Shown here in pieces: positions 8,899 to 15,929 of a DNA stretch of 32,184 nucleotides. The notes beneath the pieces are model-generated. The model had not been told where the DNA came from, made no database searches, and was given only the letters and a program-made list of their open reading frames with translations. Source of the stretch: an uncultured Lachnospiraceae bacterium (GTDB lineage: Bacteria; Bacillota; Clostridia; Lachnospirales; Lachnospiraceae); NCBI GenBank assembly GCA_944380095.1, contig CALWGP010000015.1, positions 1 through 32,184 on the forward strand, written 5' to 3'. Position 1 is the first letter of the stretch. Each line of letters begins with the position of its first letter. The position numbers and the translations under genes are program-made.

Positions 8899-10305
8899 AT
8901 GCAATGTTATAATTGTGGCGCGCAGCTGACGGAAAAGGATTTCTGTACCAACTGCGGAGCGGATGTTTCCACGTTTAAAAAACTGATCAGTTTTTCCAAT
9001 TATTATTACAATCAGGGACTGGAAAAGGCGCAGGTGCGGGATCTTTCCGGAGCGGTAGAGAGCTTAAAGCTGTGTCTGAAACTGAATAAATACCATATCG
9101 AAGCCAGGAACCTGCTGGGGCTTGTCTACTTTGAAACGGGGGAGACGGTTGCGGCCTTAAGCGAATGGGTGATCAGCAAAAACCTCCGCCCGGAAAAAAA
9201 CGTGGCGGACGATTATATCGACGCGGTGCAAAAAAGCCCGGCGCAGCAGGAGGCGCTGGCCCAGAGGAGCCGGAAGTACAATCAGGCGCTGGCCTACTGT
9301 TTGCAGGACAGCAAAGACCTGGCGGTGATCCAGTTAAAAAAGGTGCTCTCCGACAGCCCCAACTTTGTGCAGGCCCATCTTTTGCTGGCGCTTTTGTATA
9401 TTGACCGGGGAGACTGGGAAAAGGCGAAAAAGGAGCTTAACCGCTGCCTGAAAATCGACAGGGGCAATACCATGGCCCTGCGCTATATGAAAGAAGTGGA
9501 GGGCGCCCTTAAGGTGGAGGAAGACGGGAAGCTTCCCCGCAGGCAGAACCGGGAGGACGCCATCAAATACCAGAGCGGCAACGAGACCATTATCCAGCCG
9601 GTGAACCGTCTGGAGCCCAAAAAGAACACGGGATGGCTGTGGGCGCTGCTTGGCGGCGCGGCGGCGGGGCTTGCCGTGTCCTGGTTTCTGATCCTGCCCG
9701 CCAGGGTACAGTCCGCAAAAGCGCAGCTGAACAATAACCTGGTATCCGTTGGGGAAGAAGTGGACCGCAAAAACGCCCAGATCGACAGCCTGACGCAGCA
9801 GGTGGAGTCCCTGACCCGGGAAAATGCGGACCTTTCGGCCCAGACAGAGGCCCTGGCCGGGACAGACGGACAGATGAGCACGGTGGAAGCGCTGCTCAAT
9901 GCCGCTTATCTTTATATCGAGACGCCGGAGGATACGGAAGCGCTGTCAGAGGCGATTGACCGGATTGACCGGGAAACCATGGAAAGTCCGGATACTTCCG
10001 AGGCGGCGAGAAATCTTTATACGAAGCTTTTGGAGGATACGGGGACGGACCTGGCCAATTCCTATTATGACACAGGATATCAGGCCTACCGGTCCAACGA
10101 TTTTGACACCGCCATTGAAAACCTGCAAAAGGCGGTGACCTATGATCCGGAAAACGAGGAGGCGCTTTTTGCCCTGGCAAATTCCTACCGGGAAAAAGGG
10201 AACAGGCGGATGGCCATAGAAACCTATGAGCAGGTGATCGAGCTTTTCCCGGATACGGAAAAAGCCAGACAGTCACAGAACTATATTGACGACCTGCAGG
10301 AGTAA
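8899..10305 (+). CDS. Zinc-ribbon and TPR membrane protein
   Basis: 468-residue protein of unknown role. It opens with a zinc-ribbon (C3, C6, C16, C19: CYNC and CTNC). A first TPR array follows, covering about residues 35-195. A positively charged linker leads to one membrane helix at about 243-263 (WLWALLGGAAAGLAVSWF). Beyond it are a coiled coil (about 270-315) and a second TPR pair near the C terminus (about 395-465, DTAIENLQKAVTYDPENEEA). The likely topology has the zinc ribbon and first TPRs in the cytosol and the coil and last TPRs outside. The start has AAAGGAG at good spacing. It ends an operon, with a terminator 32 bases downstream, and precedes spoIIA. It may be a scaffold; function is not known. 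Confidence 0.85.
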   Translation: MQCYNCGAQLTEKDFCTNCGADVSTFKKLISFSNYYYNQGLEKAQVRDLSGAVESLKLCLKLNKYHIEARNLLGLVYFETGETVAALSEWVISKNLRPEKNVADDYIDAVQKSPAQQEALAQRSRKYNQALAYCLQDSKDLAVIQLKKVLSDSPNFVQAHLLLALLYIDRGDWEKAKKELNRCLKIDRGNTMALRYMKEVEGALKVEEDGKLPRRQNREDAIKYQSGNETIIQPVNRLEPKKNTGWLWALLGGAAAGLAVSWFLILPARVQSAKAQLNNNLVSVGEEVDRKNAQIDSLTQQVESLTRENADLSAQTEALAGTDGQMSTVEALLNAAYLYIETPEDTEALSEAIDRIDRETMESPDTSEAARNLYTKLLEDTGTDLANSYYDTGYQAYRSNDFDTAIENLQKAVTYDPENEEALFALANSYREKGNRRMAIETYEQVIELFPDTEKARQSQNYIDDLQE

Positions 10306-10337
10306 ATTTTTGCAGCAGTGAAAGAACGTACGAAAGA

Positions 10338-10368
10338 GGACACGGGAAGAAATCCGCGTCCTTTTTTT
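10338..10368 (+). terminator. Intrinsic terminator ending the valS-folC-TPR operon
   Basis: GGACACGG (10338-10345) pairs with CCGCGTCC (10354-10361), with one internal mismatch, followed by seven T. It lies between the TPR gene and spoIIAA. Confidence 0.8.
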
Positions 10369-10406
10369 GTACCATTTATTACTATTTTAGGAAAGAGGGA
10401 AAAAGG

Positions 10407-10715
10407 ATGCAGCAACAGTTTGAAGTGATCGACCACTATCTGATGATCCGGCTGCCGGAGGAAATTGACCATCGCAGTTCGTCGGAAATATCAAGGAGGG
10501 CGGACCATATGATCCTGGACCGGGAAGTGAGCGATGTGGTGTTCGACTTTTCGGACACAAAGTTTATGGACAGTTCGGGGATCGGCGTACTGGCAGGCAG
10601 ACACCGGAAAATTTCCTGTTTCGGCGGGAAGGTGTACGTGATTCATGCGGACGAAAGGATCCGCAGGATCCTGCGGATGTCAGGACTTACGGATCTGGTG
10701 GAAATCATGGAATAA
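10407..10715 (+). CDS. spoIIAA: Anti-sigma-F factor antagonist
   Basis: STAS-domain protein that, when dephosphorylated, removes SpoIIAB from sigma-F and so starts forespore gene expression. It has 102 residues, slightly shorter than the Bacillus protein. The phosphorylation motif is MDSSGIGV at 54-61; the second serine (S57) corresponds to the one phosphorylated by SpoIIAB. The ribosome-binding site is GAAAGAGGG before ATG. It is first in the usual spoIIAA-spoIIAB-sigF order. Family knowledge predicts control by sigma-H and Spo0A. A sigma-H-like element exists upstream (see findings), but a terminator lies between it and the gene, so the promoter is not settled. Identity is secure. Confidence 0.95.
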   Translation: MQQQFEVIDHYLMIRLPEEIDHRSSSEISRRADHMILDREVSDVVFDFSDTKFMDSSGIGVLAGRHRKISCFGGKVYVIHADERIRRILRMSGLTDLVEIME

Positions 10716-10748
10716 AGCGCACAGGCGCTTTGGAATTGGAGGAAGAGA

Positions 10749-11192
10749 ATGGAAAACGAAATCAGGATGGAGATGGCAGCGCTGCCGGAAAACGAAGGGT
10801 TTGCCAGAATCGCGGTGGCGGCGTTTCTGACGCCCTTAAATCCCACGGTGGAAGAAATCTGCGATGTGAAAACCGCCGTTTCGGAAGCGGTTACCAACGC
10901 GGTAATCCATGCCTACGACGGGCAGGGCGGCAGGATCAGGATTTCCTGCCGTCTGGAGGGGGATCTTTTACATATGGAAATAGAAGATTTCGGCAAGGGG
11001 ATTGAGGATGTGAAGCAGGCCATGGAACCTCTGTTTACCACACGGGCGGACCTGGAACGCTCCGGAATGGGGTTTGCGTTTATGGAAGCGTTTATGGACG
11101 GGCTGGAGGTGGAATCCACACCGGGAAAGGGGACGAAGGTGATCATGGAAAAGAAGCTGGGGAACGAACCCTGGGTATCCTGCGGGGAATAG
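10749..11192 (+). CDS. spoIIAB: Anti-sigma-F factor, serine kinase
   Basis: GHKL-family kinase that both holds sigma-F inactive and phosphorylates SpoIIAA. The 147-residue protein has the N box with catalytic E46 and N50 (SEAVTNAVIHAY), the G1 box DFGKGI near 79-84, and the G2 region SGMGFAFME near 105. These form the ATP site. GGAGG lies six bases before the ATG, and it starts 33 bases after spoIIAA. The C terminus ends with a short tail, LGNEPWVSCGE, that extends beyond the kinase fold. Identity is secure. Confidence 0.95.
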   Translation: MENEIRMEMAALPENEGFARIAVAAFLTPLNPTVEEICDVKTAVSEAVTNAVIHAYDGQGGRIRISCRLEGDLLHMEIEDFGKGIEDVKQAMEPLFTTRADLERSGMGFAFMEAFMDGLEVESTPGKGTKVIMEKKLGNEPWVSCGE

Positions 11193-11195
11193 CCC

Positions 11196-11945
11196 ATGGA
11201 AGAAGTATCAGTATTGATCCAAAAAGCGCAGGCCGGGGACAGCTGCGCCAGAGACATACTGATCGAAAAAAACCTGGGACTGGTGCATCACATTGTGAAG
11301 CGGTTTGCAGGGAGGGGATACGATCCGGAGGATTTGTTCCAGACGGGAACCATCGGCCTGATGAAAGCCATTGATCATTTTGACCTGCGTTATGACGTAA
11401 AATTTTCCACCTATGCAGTCCCCCTGATTGCGGGGGAAATCCGGAGATTTTTGCGGGACGACGGGATGGTGAAGGTTAGCAGGACCTTAAAGGAGATTGC
11501 CGCCCGGTTAAAGCAGGCCGGTCTGCAATACCAGACAGAACAGGGAAGGGAGCCTTCCTTACGGGAACTGTGCGAAAAGGCGGGGGTTTCCTACGAGGAC
11601 GCCGTCATGGCCATCGGCGCTTCGGGGGAAGTGGAGTCCATTGAAAAAACGATATATGAAGGGGACGGCAGGCAGATCCGGCTTCTGGATAAAATGGCCT
11701 CCTGTCCGGAAGACGGCCAGTGGGAGGATTCGGAAAAAAACCGTCTGCTGGATCGGATGTTTTTGCAGCAGCTGCTGGACGGGCTGACGCAGGAGGAACG
11801 CACCCTGATTACCCTGCGCTATTATGAGGACAAGACCCAGACCCAGATTGCAAAGCAGATGGGGATCAGCCAGGTGCAGGTGAGCAGGCTGGAAAAAAGG
11901 ATTCTTGTCAGGATGAAAAAGTGCGCCGGGGATTGTTCTTGTTGA
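11196..11945 (+). CDS. sigF: RNA polymerase sporulation sigma factor sigma-F
   Basis: Forespore-specific sigma factor (also called SpoIIAC) that drives early forespore transcription. The 249 residues show region 2 (NLGLVHHIVKRF, then YDPEDLFQTGTIGLMKAIDHF and FSTYAVPLIAGEIRRFLRDD), region 3, and the region 4 helix-turn-helix near the end (TQTQIAKQMGISQVQVSRLE). The start lies 3 bases after the spoIIAB stop with only a weak site, so translation is probably coupled. SpoIIAA and SpoIIAB next to it are its direct regulators. The closely related sigma-G is the main alternative, but operon context fixes this as sigma-F. Confidence 0.96.
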   Translation: MEEVSVLIQKAQAGDSCARDILIEKNLGLVHHIVKRFAGRGYDPEDLFQTGTIGLMKAIDHFDLRYDVKFSTYAVPLIAGEIRRFLRDDGMVKVSRTLKEIAARLKQAGLQYQTEQGREPSLRELCEKAGVSYEDAVMAIGASGEVESIEKTIYEGDGRQIRLLDKMASCPEDGQWEDSEKNRLLDRMFLQQLLDGLTQEERTLITLRYYEDKTQTQIAKQMGISQVQVSRLEKRILVRMKKCAGDCSC

Positions 11946-11967
11946 TTTGCGGCCGGGGGAGTATAAT
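11939..11967 (+). promoter_or_regulatory. Sigma-A-like promoter for the sortase gene
   Basis: TTGTTG (11939-11944) and a perfect TATAAT (11962-11967) lie 17 bases apart. The -35 overlaps the sigF stop codon. It would allow the sortase to be transcribed in vegetative cells, independently of spoIIA. Confidence 0.7.
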
Positions 11968-12015
11968 AGCGTTATTGAACGCCATCCACAGGCGAAAATA
12001 CAAGGGGGACAAAGA

Positions 12016-12846
12016 ATGTCTGATCAGGAAAGAAAAAAGAAGCGAAACGGCGGCAGGGGCCGGAAAAGAAAGAAAGGCAAAACCGGGGCAGCAGAAACCG
12101 TCCTGATGGCGGCGGCAGCCTGTGTCCTTGCCGTCAGCCTCTGGAAGCTGGGGGGGATCCTCTTGGAATACAAGGCCGGGACCGATGCCTACGTCGGGCT
12201 TAGAAGCTATGCCCTTCTGGAAACGCAGGAGGATGAAACGGAGCCGGAAGACGACTTTTTGATGATGAACGTGGATTTTGACGCCCTTTCTGAAATCAAC
12301 GGCGATTTTACGGCCTGGTTTTCCATGCCGGTGCTGAAACTGGATTATCCCGTGGTGCAGGGAGAAGACGACGAGTACTATCTGACCCATACGTTTGAGA
12401 AAAAGACCAACAGCGCAGGGGCGATTTTCATGGATTCTTCGGCGAATCCGGATCTGACGGATTTCAATACCTTCATTTATGGGCACAATATGAAAAACGG
12501 CAGCATGTTCGGCAAACTCAAACAGTTTGGGCGGGACGATAAGCTGTGCGATTCCGATCCCTATTTCTATCTGTATACGAGGGATACCGCGTATCGTTAC
12601 CGGATTATCAGCTATTATGTGACCACGGACGGCAGCAGCGCCTATTTGAAACCTGCCACCCAGGAAGAGTACGACGGATATGTCAGACAGGTACTGGCCA
12701 ATACCCCTTATGAGCCAAAAGAGCCCCTGCCGGACGGCCCCATGGTGACGCTTTCCACCTGCTACGGGCAGGCGGGGAGCATACAGCGCTTCGTGGTGCA
12801 CGGCGTGCTGGAGGAAACCAGGCCGCAGGCCGGAAGCGAAGAATAA
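12016..12846 (+). CDS. srtB: Class B sortase
   Basis: Membrane-anchored transpeptidase that joins surface proteins to peptidoglycan. The 276-residue protein has a very basic N terminus (RKKKRNGGRGRKRKKGK) and one membrane helix at about 27-50, placing the catalytic domain outside. The catalytic triad is visible: H157 (IYGHNMKNG), C249 (VTLSTCYG) and R258 (QRFVVHG). The TLSTC box, the NMKNGSMF stretch and the overall length fit class B. The ATG at 12016 has AAGGGGGAC upstream; an in-frame ATG at 11947 is next to the promoter and is rejected. It lies between sigF and spoVAA, which are usually adjacent in Bacillus. No sortase substrate with a sorting signal is seen in the window. The family is secure; the B class is likely. 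Confidence 0.92.
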   Translation: MSDQERKKKRNGGRGRKRKKGKTGAAETVLMAAAACVLAVSLWKLGGILLEYKAGTDAYVGLRSYALLETQEDETEPEDDFLMMNVDFDALSEINGDFTAWFSMPVLKLDYPVVQGEDDEYYLTHTFEKKTNSAGAIFMDSSANPDLTDFNTFIYGHNMKNGSMFGKLKQFGRDDKLCDSDPYFYLYTRDTAYRYRIISYYVTTDGSSAYLKPATQEEYDGYVRQVLANTPYEPKEPLPDGPMVTLSTCYGQAGSIQRFVVHGVLEETRPQAGSEE

Positions 12847-12848
12847 AG

Positions 12849-12877
12849 GAATAAAGCAGGAGGGATAGGGGATACTG
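12849..12877 (+). promoter_or_regulatory. Possible sigma-G/F promoter for spoVAA
   Basis: GAATA (12849-12853) and GATACTG (12871-12877), 17 bases apart, resemble the forespore sigma-G consensus (GNATR, about 18 bases, CATNNTA). It sits 34 bases before the spoVAA start, and sigma-G control of spoVA is known in Bacillus. Short motifs such as this occur by chance, so confidence is modest. Confidence 0.45.
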
Positions 12878-12910
12878 AAAGCAGGAAAAGCGAAGAAAGG
12901 AAGTGGCGCA

Positions 12911-13543
12911 GTGCCGAAAGAAACGCTTTACCTGAAACTGGATCAAAGCGTCCGGATTCCCTCCTGCCATATCTATGTAAAAGATCTTGGAAAGCTTTAC
13001 TGCCGGGACCGGGGCCTTTTGGACAGGATCCGGGGAAAAAAGGTCTATACGTTTCAGGAAGGGGACAGGGACGAAAAAGTGATTGGCGTGATGTATCTGA
13101 TCGCTTTGCTGAAGGAAGAATTTCCCTGTCTGGAAGTGGAAACGATAGGGGAAACGCAGACGGTGGTCCGCCGGGAAGGAAACGGGCAGGATTCTGCGGC
13201 ACTACAGGCCGTGAAAGTCTGTTTCGTATCCGGAATCTGTTTTTGCGGCGCTTTTTTTACCATTATGGCTTTCCATAACGATATCGGGGTGACGCAGGTT
13301 TTCCACCGCCTTTATGAGATGGTCACAGGGCAGGGCTCCGACGGGGCGACCGTGCTGGAAATCAGCTATTCCGTTGGCCTGGCCGTTGGAATCCTCCTGT
13401 TTTTTAACCATGTGGGAGGAAGGCGCATCACACAGGATCCTACGCCCATCGAAGTGGAAATGCGCCTTTATGAAAACGACGTGGACCAGGCGGTCGCAAA
13501 GGCGGCGGAGCGGGAAAAAAAGTCGCTGGATTTGGACGGATGA
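12911..13543 (+). CDS. spoVAA: Stage V sporulation protein AA
   Basis: Subunit of the SpoVA machinery that moves dipicolinic acid into and out of spores, expressed in the forespore and located in the inner membrane. The 210-residue protein has a soluble N-terminal half (YLKLDQSVRI, then DLGKLYCRD) and two membrane helices at about 99-118 and 150-168, as in Bacillus SpoVAA (about 206 residues). The start is GTG, with AAAGGAAG at a suitable distance. SpoVAB follows 19 bases downstream. Recognition rests on the pattern of conserved segments and on the order AA-AB-AC directly behind the sigF region, which matches Bacillus. Confidence 0.88.
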   Translation: MPKETLYLKLDQSVRIPSCHIYVKDLGKLYCRDRGLLDRIRGKKVYTFQEGDRDEKVIGVMYLIALLKEEFPCLEVETIGETQTVVRREGNGQDSAALQAVKVCFVSGICFCGAFFTIMAFHNDIGVTQVFHRLYEMVTGQGSDGATVLEISYSVGLAVGILLFFNHVGGRRITQDPTPIEVEMRLYENDVDQAVAKAAEREKKSLDLDG

Positions 13544-13562
13544 AGGATCCTGGGAGGTGTTT

Positions 13563-14057
13563 ATGATCTGGCGGCAGGCAGGAATGTGCGTTTTGGGATT
13601 CGGGGCGGGAATCCTGGTATCGGCGGGCGTTTTTACGGTGCTGCTGGCCGTTGGGCTGGTGCCGCGGTTTGCGGGAAGGACCCATACGGGGCGGCACATT
13701 TTCCTGTATGAGGAAATGATCGTCTGGGGAACGCTGACCGGCGTTTTTTTCAGTATATTTCCCGGATACGGGCAGATCGGGGCCTGGATTAGGACCCGGC
13801 TGTTCTTTGGCGCAGTTACGGTGTCGGCCTGGAAGTGGCTTTCCGGGGCGGCAGTATCCCTGGGAGGGCTTTTTTCCGGGATTTTTGTAGGGAGTCTGGC
13901 CCTGGCCATTGCGGAAATGCTGGACTCCATCCCTATTTTTACCAGACGGATCGGTCTTGGGCGGGGCCTGAAATCCCTGATCTGGGGCGTGGCGCTGGGA
14001 AAGCTGGCAGGAAGCCTGTTCTACTTTGCTTTTCATTTTTATGAAACAGGATTTTGA
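13563..14057 (+). CDS. spoVAB: Stage V sporulation protein AB
   Basis: Small integral membrane protein of the SpoVA system. From the ATG at 13563, with GGGAGG five bases upstream, the product has 164 residues, somewhat longer than the Bacillus protein of about 140. It has four or five hydrophobic segments: the first in GMCVLGFGAGILVSAGVF, later ones around VSLGGLFSGIFVGSLALAIA, and a last near the C terminus (LAGSLFYFAFHFY). The segment IPIFTRRIGLGRGLKSLIW is typical of the family. A longer in-frame reading from 13314 would overlap spoVAA heavily and is rejected. Gene order supports the call. Confidence 0.87.
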   Translation: MIWRQAGMCVLGFGAGILVSAGVFTVLLAVGLVPRFAGRTHTGRHIFLYEEMIVWGTLTGVFFSIFPGYGQIGAWIRTRLFFGAVTVSAWKWLSGAAVSLGGLFSGIFVGSLALAIAEMLDSIPIFTRRIGLGRGLKSLIWGVALGKLAGSLFYFAFHFYETGF

Positions 14058-14075
14058 AAAGGCGAAGGAGGATGT

Positions 14076-14531
14076 ATGGACGAAATGAATCAGAAGCAGT
14101 ATCAGGACTATATCAGGCGGGTGACGCCCACGCACAGTCTGCCGGCGCAGATGGCCCGGGCTTTTTTGACAGGAGGGACGATCTGCGTGCTGGGACAGGG
14201 GATTTTAAACGCGGCCGCGGCCGCAGGGATGGAGGAAAAGACCGCGGGCAGCGTCTGTTCCCTGGTGCTGGTGCTTTCCGGGGTCATTCTGACCGGATGG
14301 AATCTCTATCCTTCCATTACCAAGTGGGGAGGGGCCGGCGCACTGGTGCCCATTACGGGATTTGCCAATTCCGTGGCGGCCCCGGCCATTGAGTTTAAAA
14401 AAGAGGGACAGGTATTCGGGGTCGGCTGCAAGATTTTCACGATCGCAGGCCCGGTAATCCTTTACGGGGTTTTTGCCAGCTGGCTTTTAGGACTGATCTA
14501 CTGGCTGGTAAAATCCGCCGGGGCGCTGTAA
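14076..14531 (+). CDS. spoVAC: Stage V sporulation protein AC
   Basis: Membrane protein of the SpoVA system, thought to form part of the dipicolinic acid channel; the Bacillus SpoVAC behaves as a mechanosensitive channel. The 151-residue product matches that protein in length and segments: AFLTGGTICVLGQG near residue 30, then VPITGFANSVAAPAIEFKKEG near 90, and KIFTIAGPVILYGV near the end. The ribosome-binding site AAGGAGG is close to ATG. In Bacillus the next genes would be spoVAD and spoVAE; here they are not present in the following sequence. The related SpoVAE is shorter, so AC is the better call. Confidence 0.92.
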   Translation: MDEMNQKQYQDYIRRVTPTHSLPAQMARAFLTGGTICVLGQGILNAAAAAGMEEKTAGSVCSLVLVLSGVILTGWNLYPSITKWGGAGALVPITGFANSVAAPAIEFKKEGQVFGVGCKIFTIAGPVILYGVFASWLLGLIYWLVKSAGAL

Positions 14532-14554
14532 AGAAAAGAAAGGACAAAAGAAAA

Positions 14555-14968
14555 ATGATTATACTGGTATGTACGGACGAATCGGGAGGAATGCTGTTTC
14601 ACAAAAGAAGGCAGAGCCAGGACCGTATCCTGCGGGATAAGATCCTGGCTTTGACCGGGGACAGCGTTTTGTGGATGAACGCCTATTCCTACGGGCAGTT
14701 TCAGCAGGAAGGGGCCAAAAACCTCCGGGTGGATGAAGAATTTTTGCAGAAGGCCGCAGAAGGGGAGTTTTGCTTTGTGGAGGATAAGCCCTTAAACCTG
14801 GAGGACGAAAGGATCGAGGGGGTGATCCGGTACTGCTGGAACAGGACCTACCCTGCGGATCTGTTTTTGGATGAAAAAAAGCTGCGCGCCCGCTTTTTGC
14901 TGGCCGGCCGGAAGGAGTTTGCAGGCTACTCCCATGAAAAAATAACGCAAGAGGTATATGTAAGATGA
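14555..14968 (+). CDS. Uncharacterised 137-aa protein
   Basis: I do not recognise a characterised family. The 137-residue soluble protein starts MIILVCTDESGGMLFHKRRQ, continues SQDRILRDKILALTG, and has one notable aromatic stretch, LWMNAYSYGQF. There is no signal peptide, membrane helix or metal-binding motif. The N-terminal hydrophobic strand followed by D/E/S/G residues may be an alpha/beta fold beginning. It starts 23 bases after spoVAC with a purine-rich site and ends with a 4-base ATGA overlap onto the nuclease gene, so the two are translationally coupled and may work together, for example as cytoplasmic partner and secreted nuclease; that is inference only. It shows no HxHxDH motif, so a ribonuclease Z label would not be justified. 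Confidence 0.8.
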   Translation: MIILVCTDESGGMLFHKRRQSQDRILRDKILALTGDSVLWMNAYSYGQFQQEGAKNLRVDEEFLQKAAEGEFCFVEDKPLNLEDERIEGVIRYCWNRTYPADLFLDEKKLRARFLLAGRKEFAGYSHEKITQEVYVR

Positions 14969-15900
14969 GAAAACTGCGTCTGACCGGGGGGCTGTTGTTT
15001 TTGCTGCTTTGTATTTCGGGCCCGGCAGGCTGCGGCTCTTTGCCCGGATTAAAGGATATTCCCTGGGAAGAATTGACCGAAAGCGGCAAAAGCGGGGAAG
15101 AGTCCGCAAAAGCAGACTTTTCCGGACAGACGGTGGAGGTTTTGGCATGGAACGAAAGCCCCTATGTGCCGGTCCACGACAACGTCCCGTTTTTTGAGGA
15201 AGAAGATTTCGTGGAAGAGTCGTTTGAATCCTACGCCGATCTGGACGATCTGGGCAGGTGTGGGCAGGCGATAGCCAACGTGGGGACAGACCTGATGCCC
15301 GTCAAGGAACGGGAGGGCATCGGACAGGTGAAGCCCTCCGGCTGGCAGACGAAAAAATATGACAGCGTGGACGGAAAATACCTTTACAACCGGTGTCATC
15401 TGATCGGCTATCAGCTCACCGGGGAAAATGCCAACGAAAAAAATCTCATAACAGGGACCCGTTATCTGAACGTGGAAGGAATGCTTCCCTTTGAAAATAT
15501 GGTAGCGGACTACATAAAGGAAACGGGCAATCATGTGCTGTACCGGGTCACCCCCGTATTTTTGGGAGAAGAACTGGTGGCCAGGGGCGTGCTTTTGGAA
15601 GGACAGTCCGTGGAAGACAACGGGGAGGGAATCCAGTTTTGCGTTTATGCCTATAATGTCCAGCCGGGAATTGTCATCGACTATGCCACCGGGGACAGCA
15701 CAGAAGCAAGGCAGGACGGACAGACCGGGGAGGATGGGCAGGAGGAAACCTATATCCTAAACACCAACACCCGTACTTTTCACGATCCTTCCTGCGCAAG
15801 CGTTTCAGAGATGAAGGAAAAGAACCGGAAGGAGTTTACCGGCGGCAGGGAAACGCTCCTGAAGGAGGGCTATTCCCCCTGCGGGCGCTGCAGGCCGTAG
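14965..15900 (+). CDS. Secreted DNA/RNA non-specific endonuclease with Cys-rich tail
   Basis: EndA/NucA-type beta-beta-alpha-metal nuclease predicted to act outside the membrane. Of 311 residues, 1-22 form a signal sequence ending GPAGC, with C23 as a possible lipid anchor, though proline at -3 is not a perfect lipobox. The active-site block is YNRCHLIGYQLTG, with H145 as the expected general base (DRGH in classical members, NRCH here), followed by NEKNLITGTRYLN, which supplies the metal-binding Asn. A linker rich in Gly, Gln and Glu leads to a C-terminal module, TRTFHDPSC then SPCGRC, whose His and three Cys could bind zinc. It overlaps the preceding gene by 4 bases and lies next to a prepilin peptidase, which raises a DNA-uptake role, unproven. 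Confidence 0.88.
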   Translation: MRKLRLTGGLLFLLLCISGPAGCGSLPGLKDIPWEELTESGKSGEESAKADFSGQTVEVLAWNESPYVPVHDNVPFFEEEDFVEESFESYADLDDLGRCGQAIANVGTDLMPVKEREGIGQVKPSGWQTKKYDSVDGKYLYNRCHLIGYQLTGENANEKNLITGTRYLNVEGMLPFENMVADYIKETGNHVLYRVTPVFLGEELVARGVLLEGQSVEDNGEGIQFCVYAYNVQPGIVIDYATGDSTEARQDGQTGEDGQEETYILNTNTRTFHDPSCASVSEMKEKNRKEFTGGRETLLKEGYSPCGRCRP

Positions 15901-15929
15901 GAGTGTTTTTTTCAAAAGAGGAGGTAAGA

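Noticed and set aside
11908-12801. 297-codon minus-strand frame opposite the sortase gene
   Set aside because: The plus strand encodes a complete sortase with its catalytic triad; the minus frame shows no domain.
14555-14968. Ribonuclease Z identity for the 137-aa protein
   Set aside because: It lacks the HxHxDH zinc motif and is far too short, so I left it as unknown.
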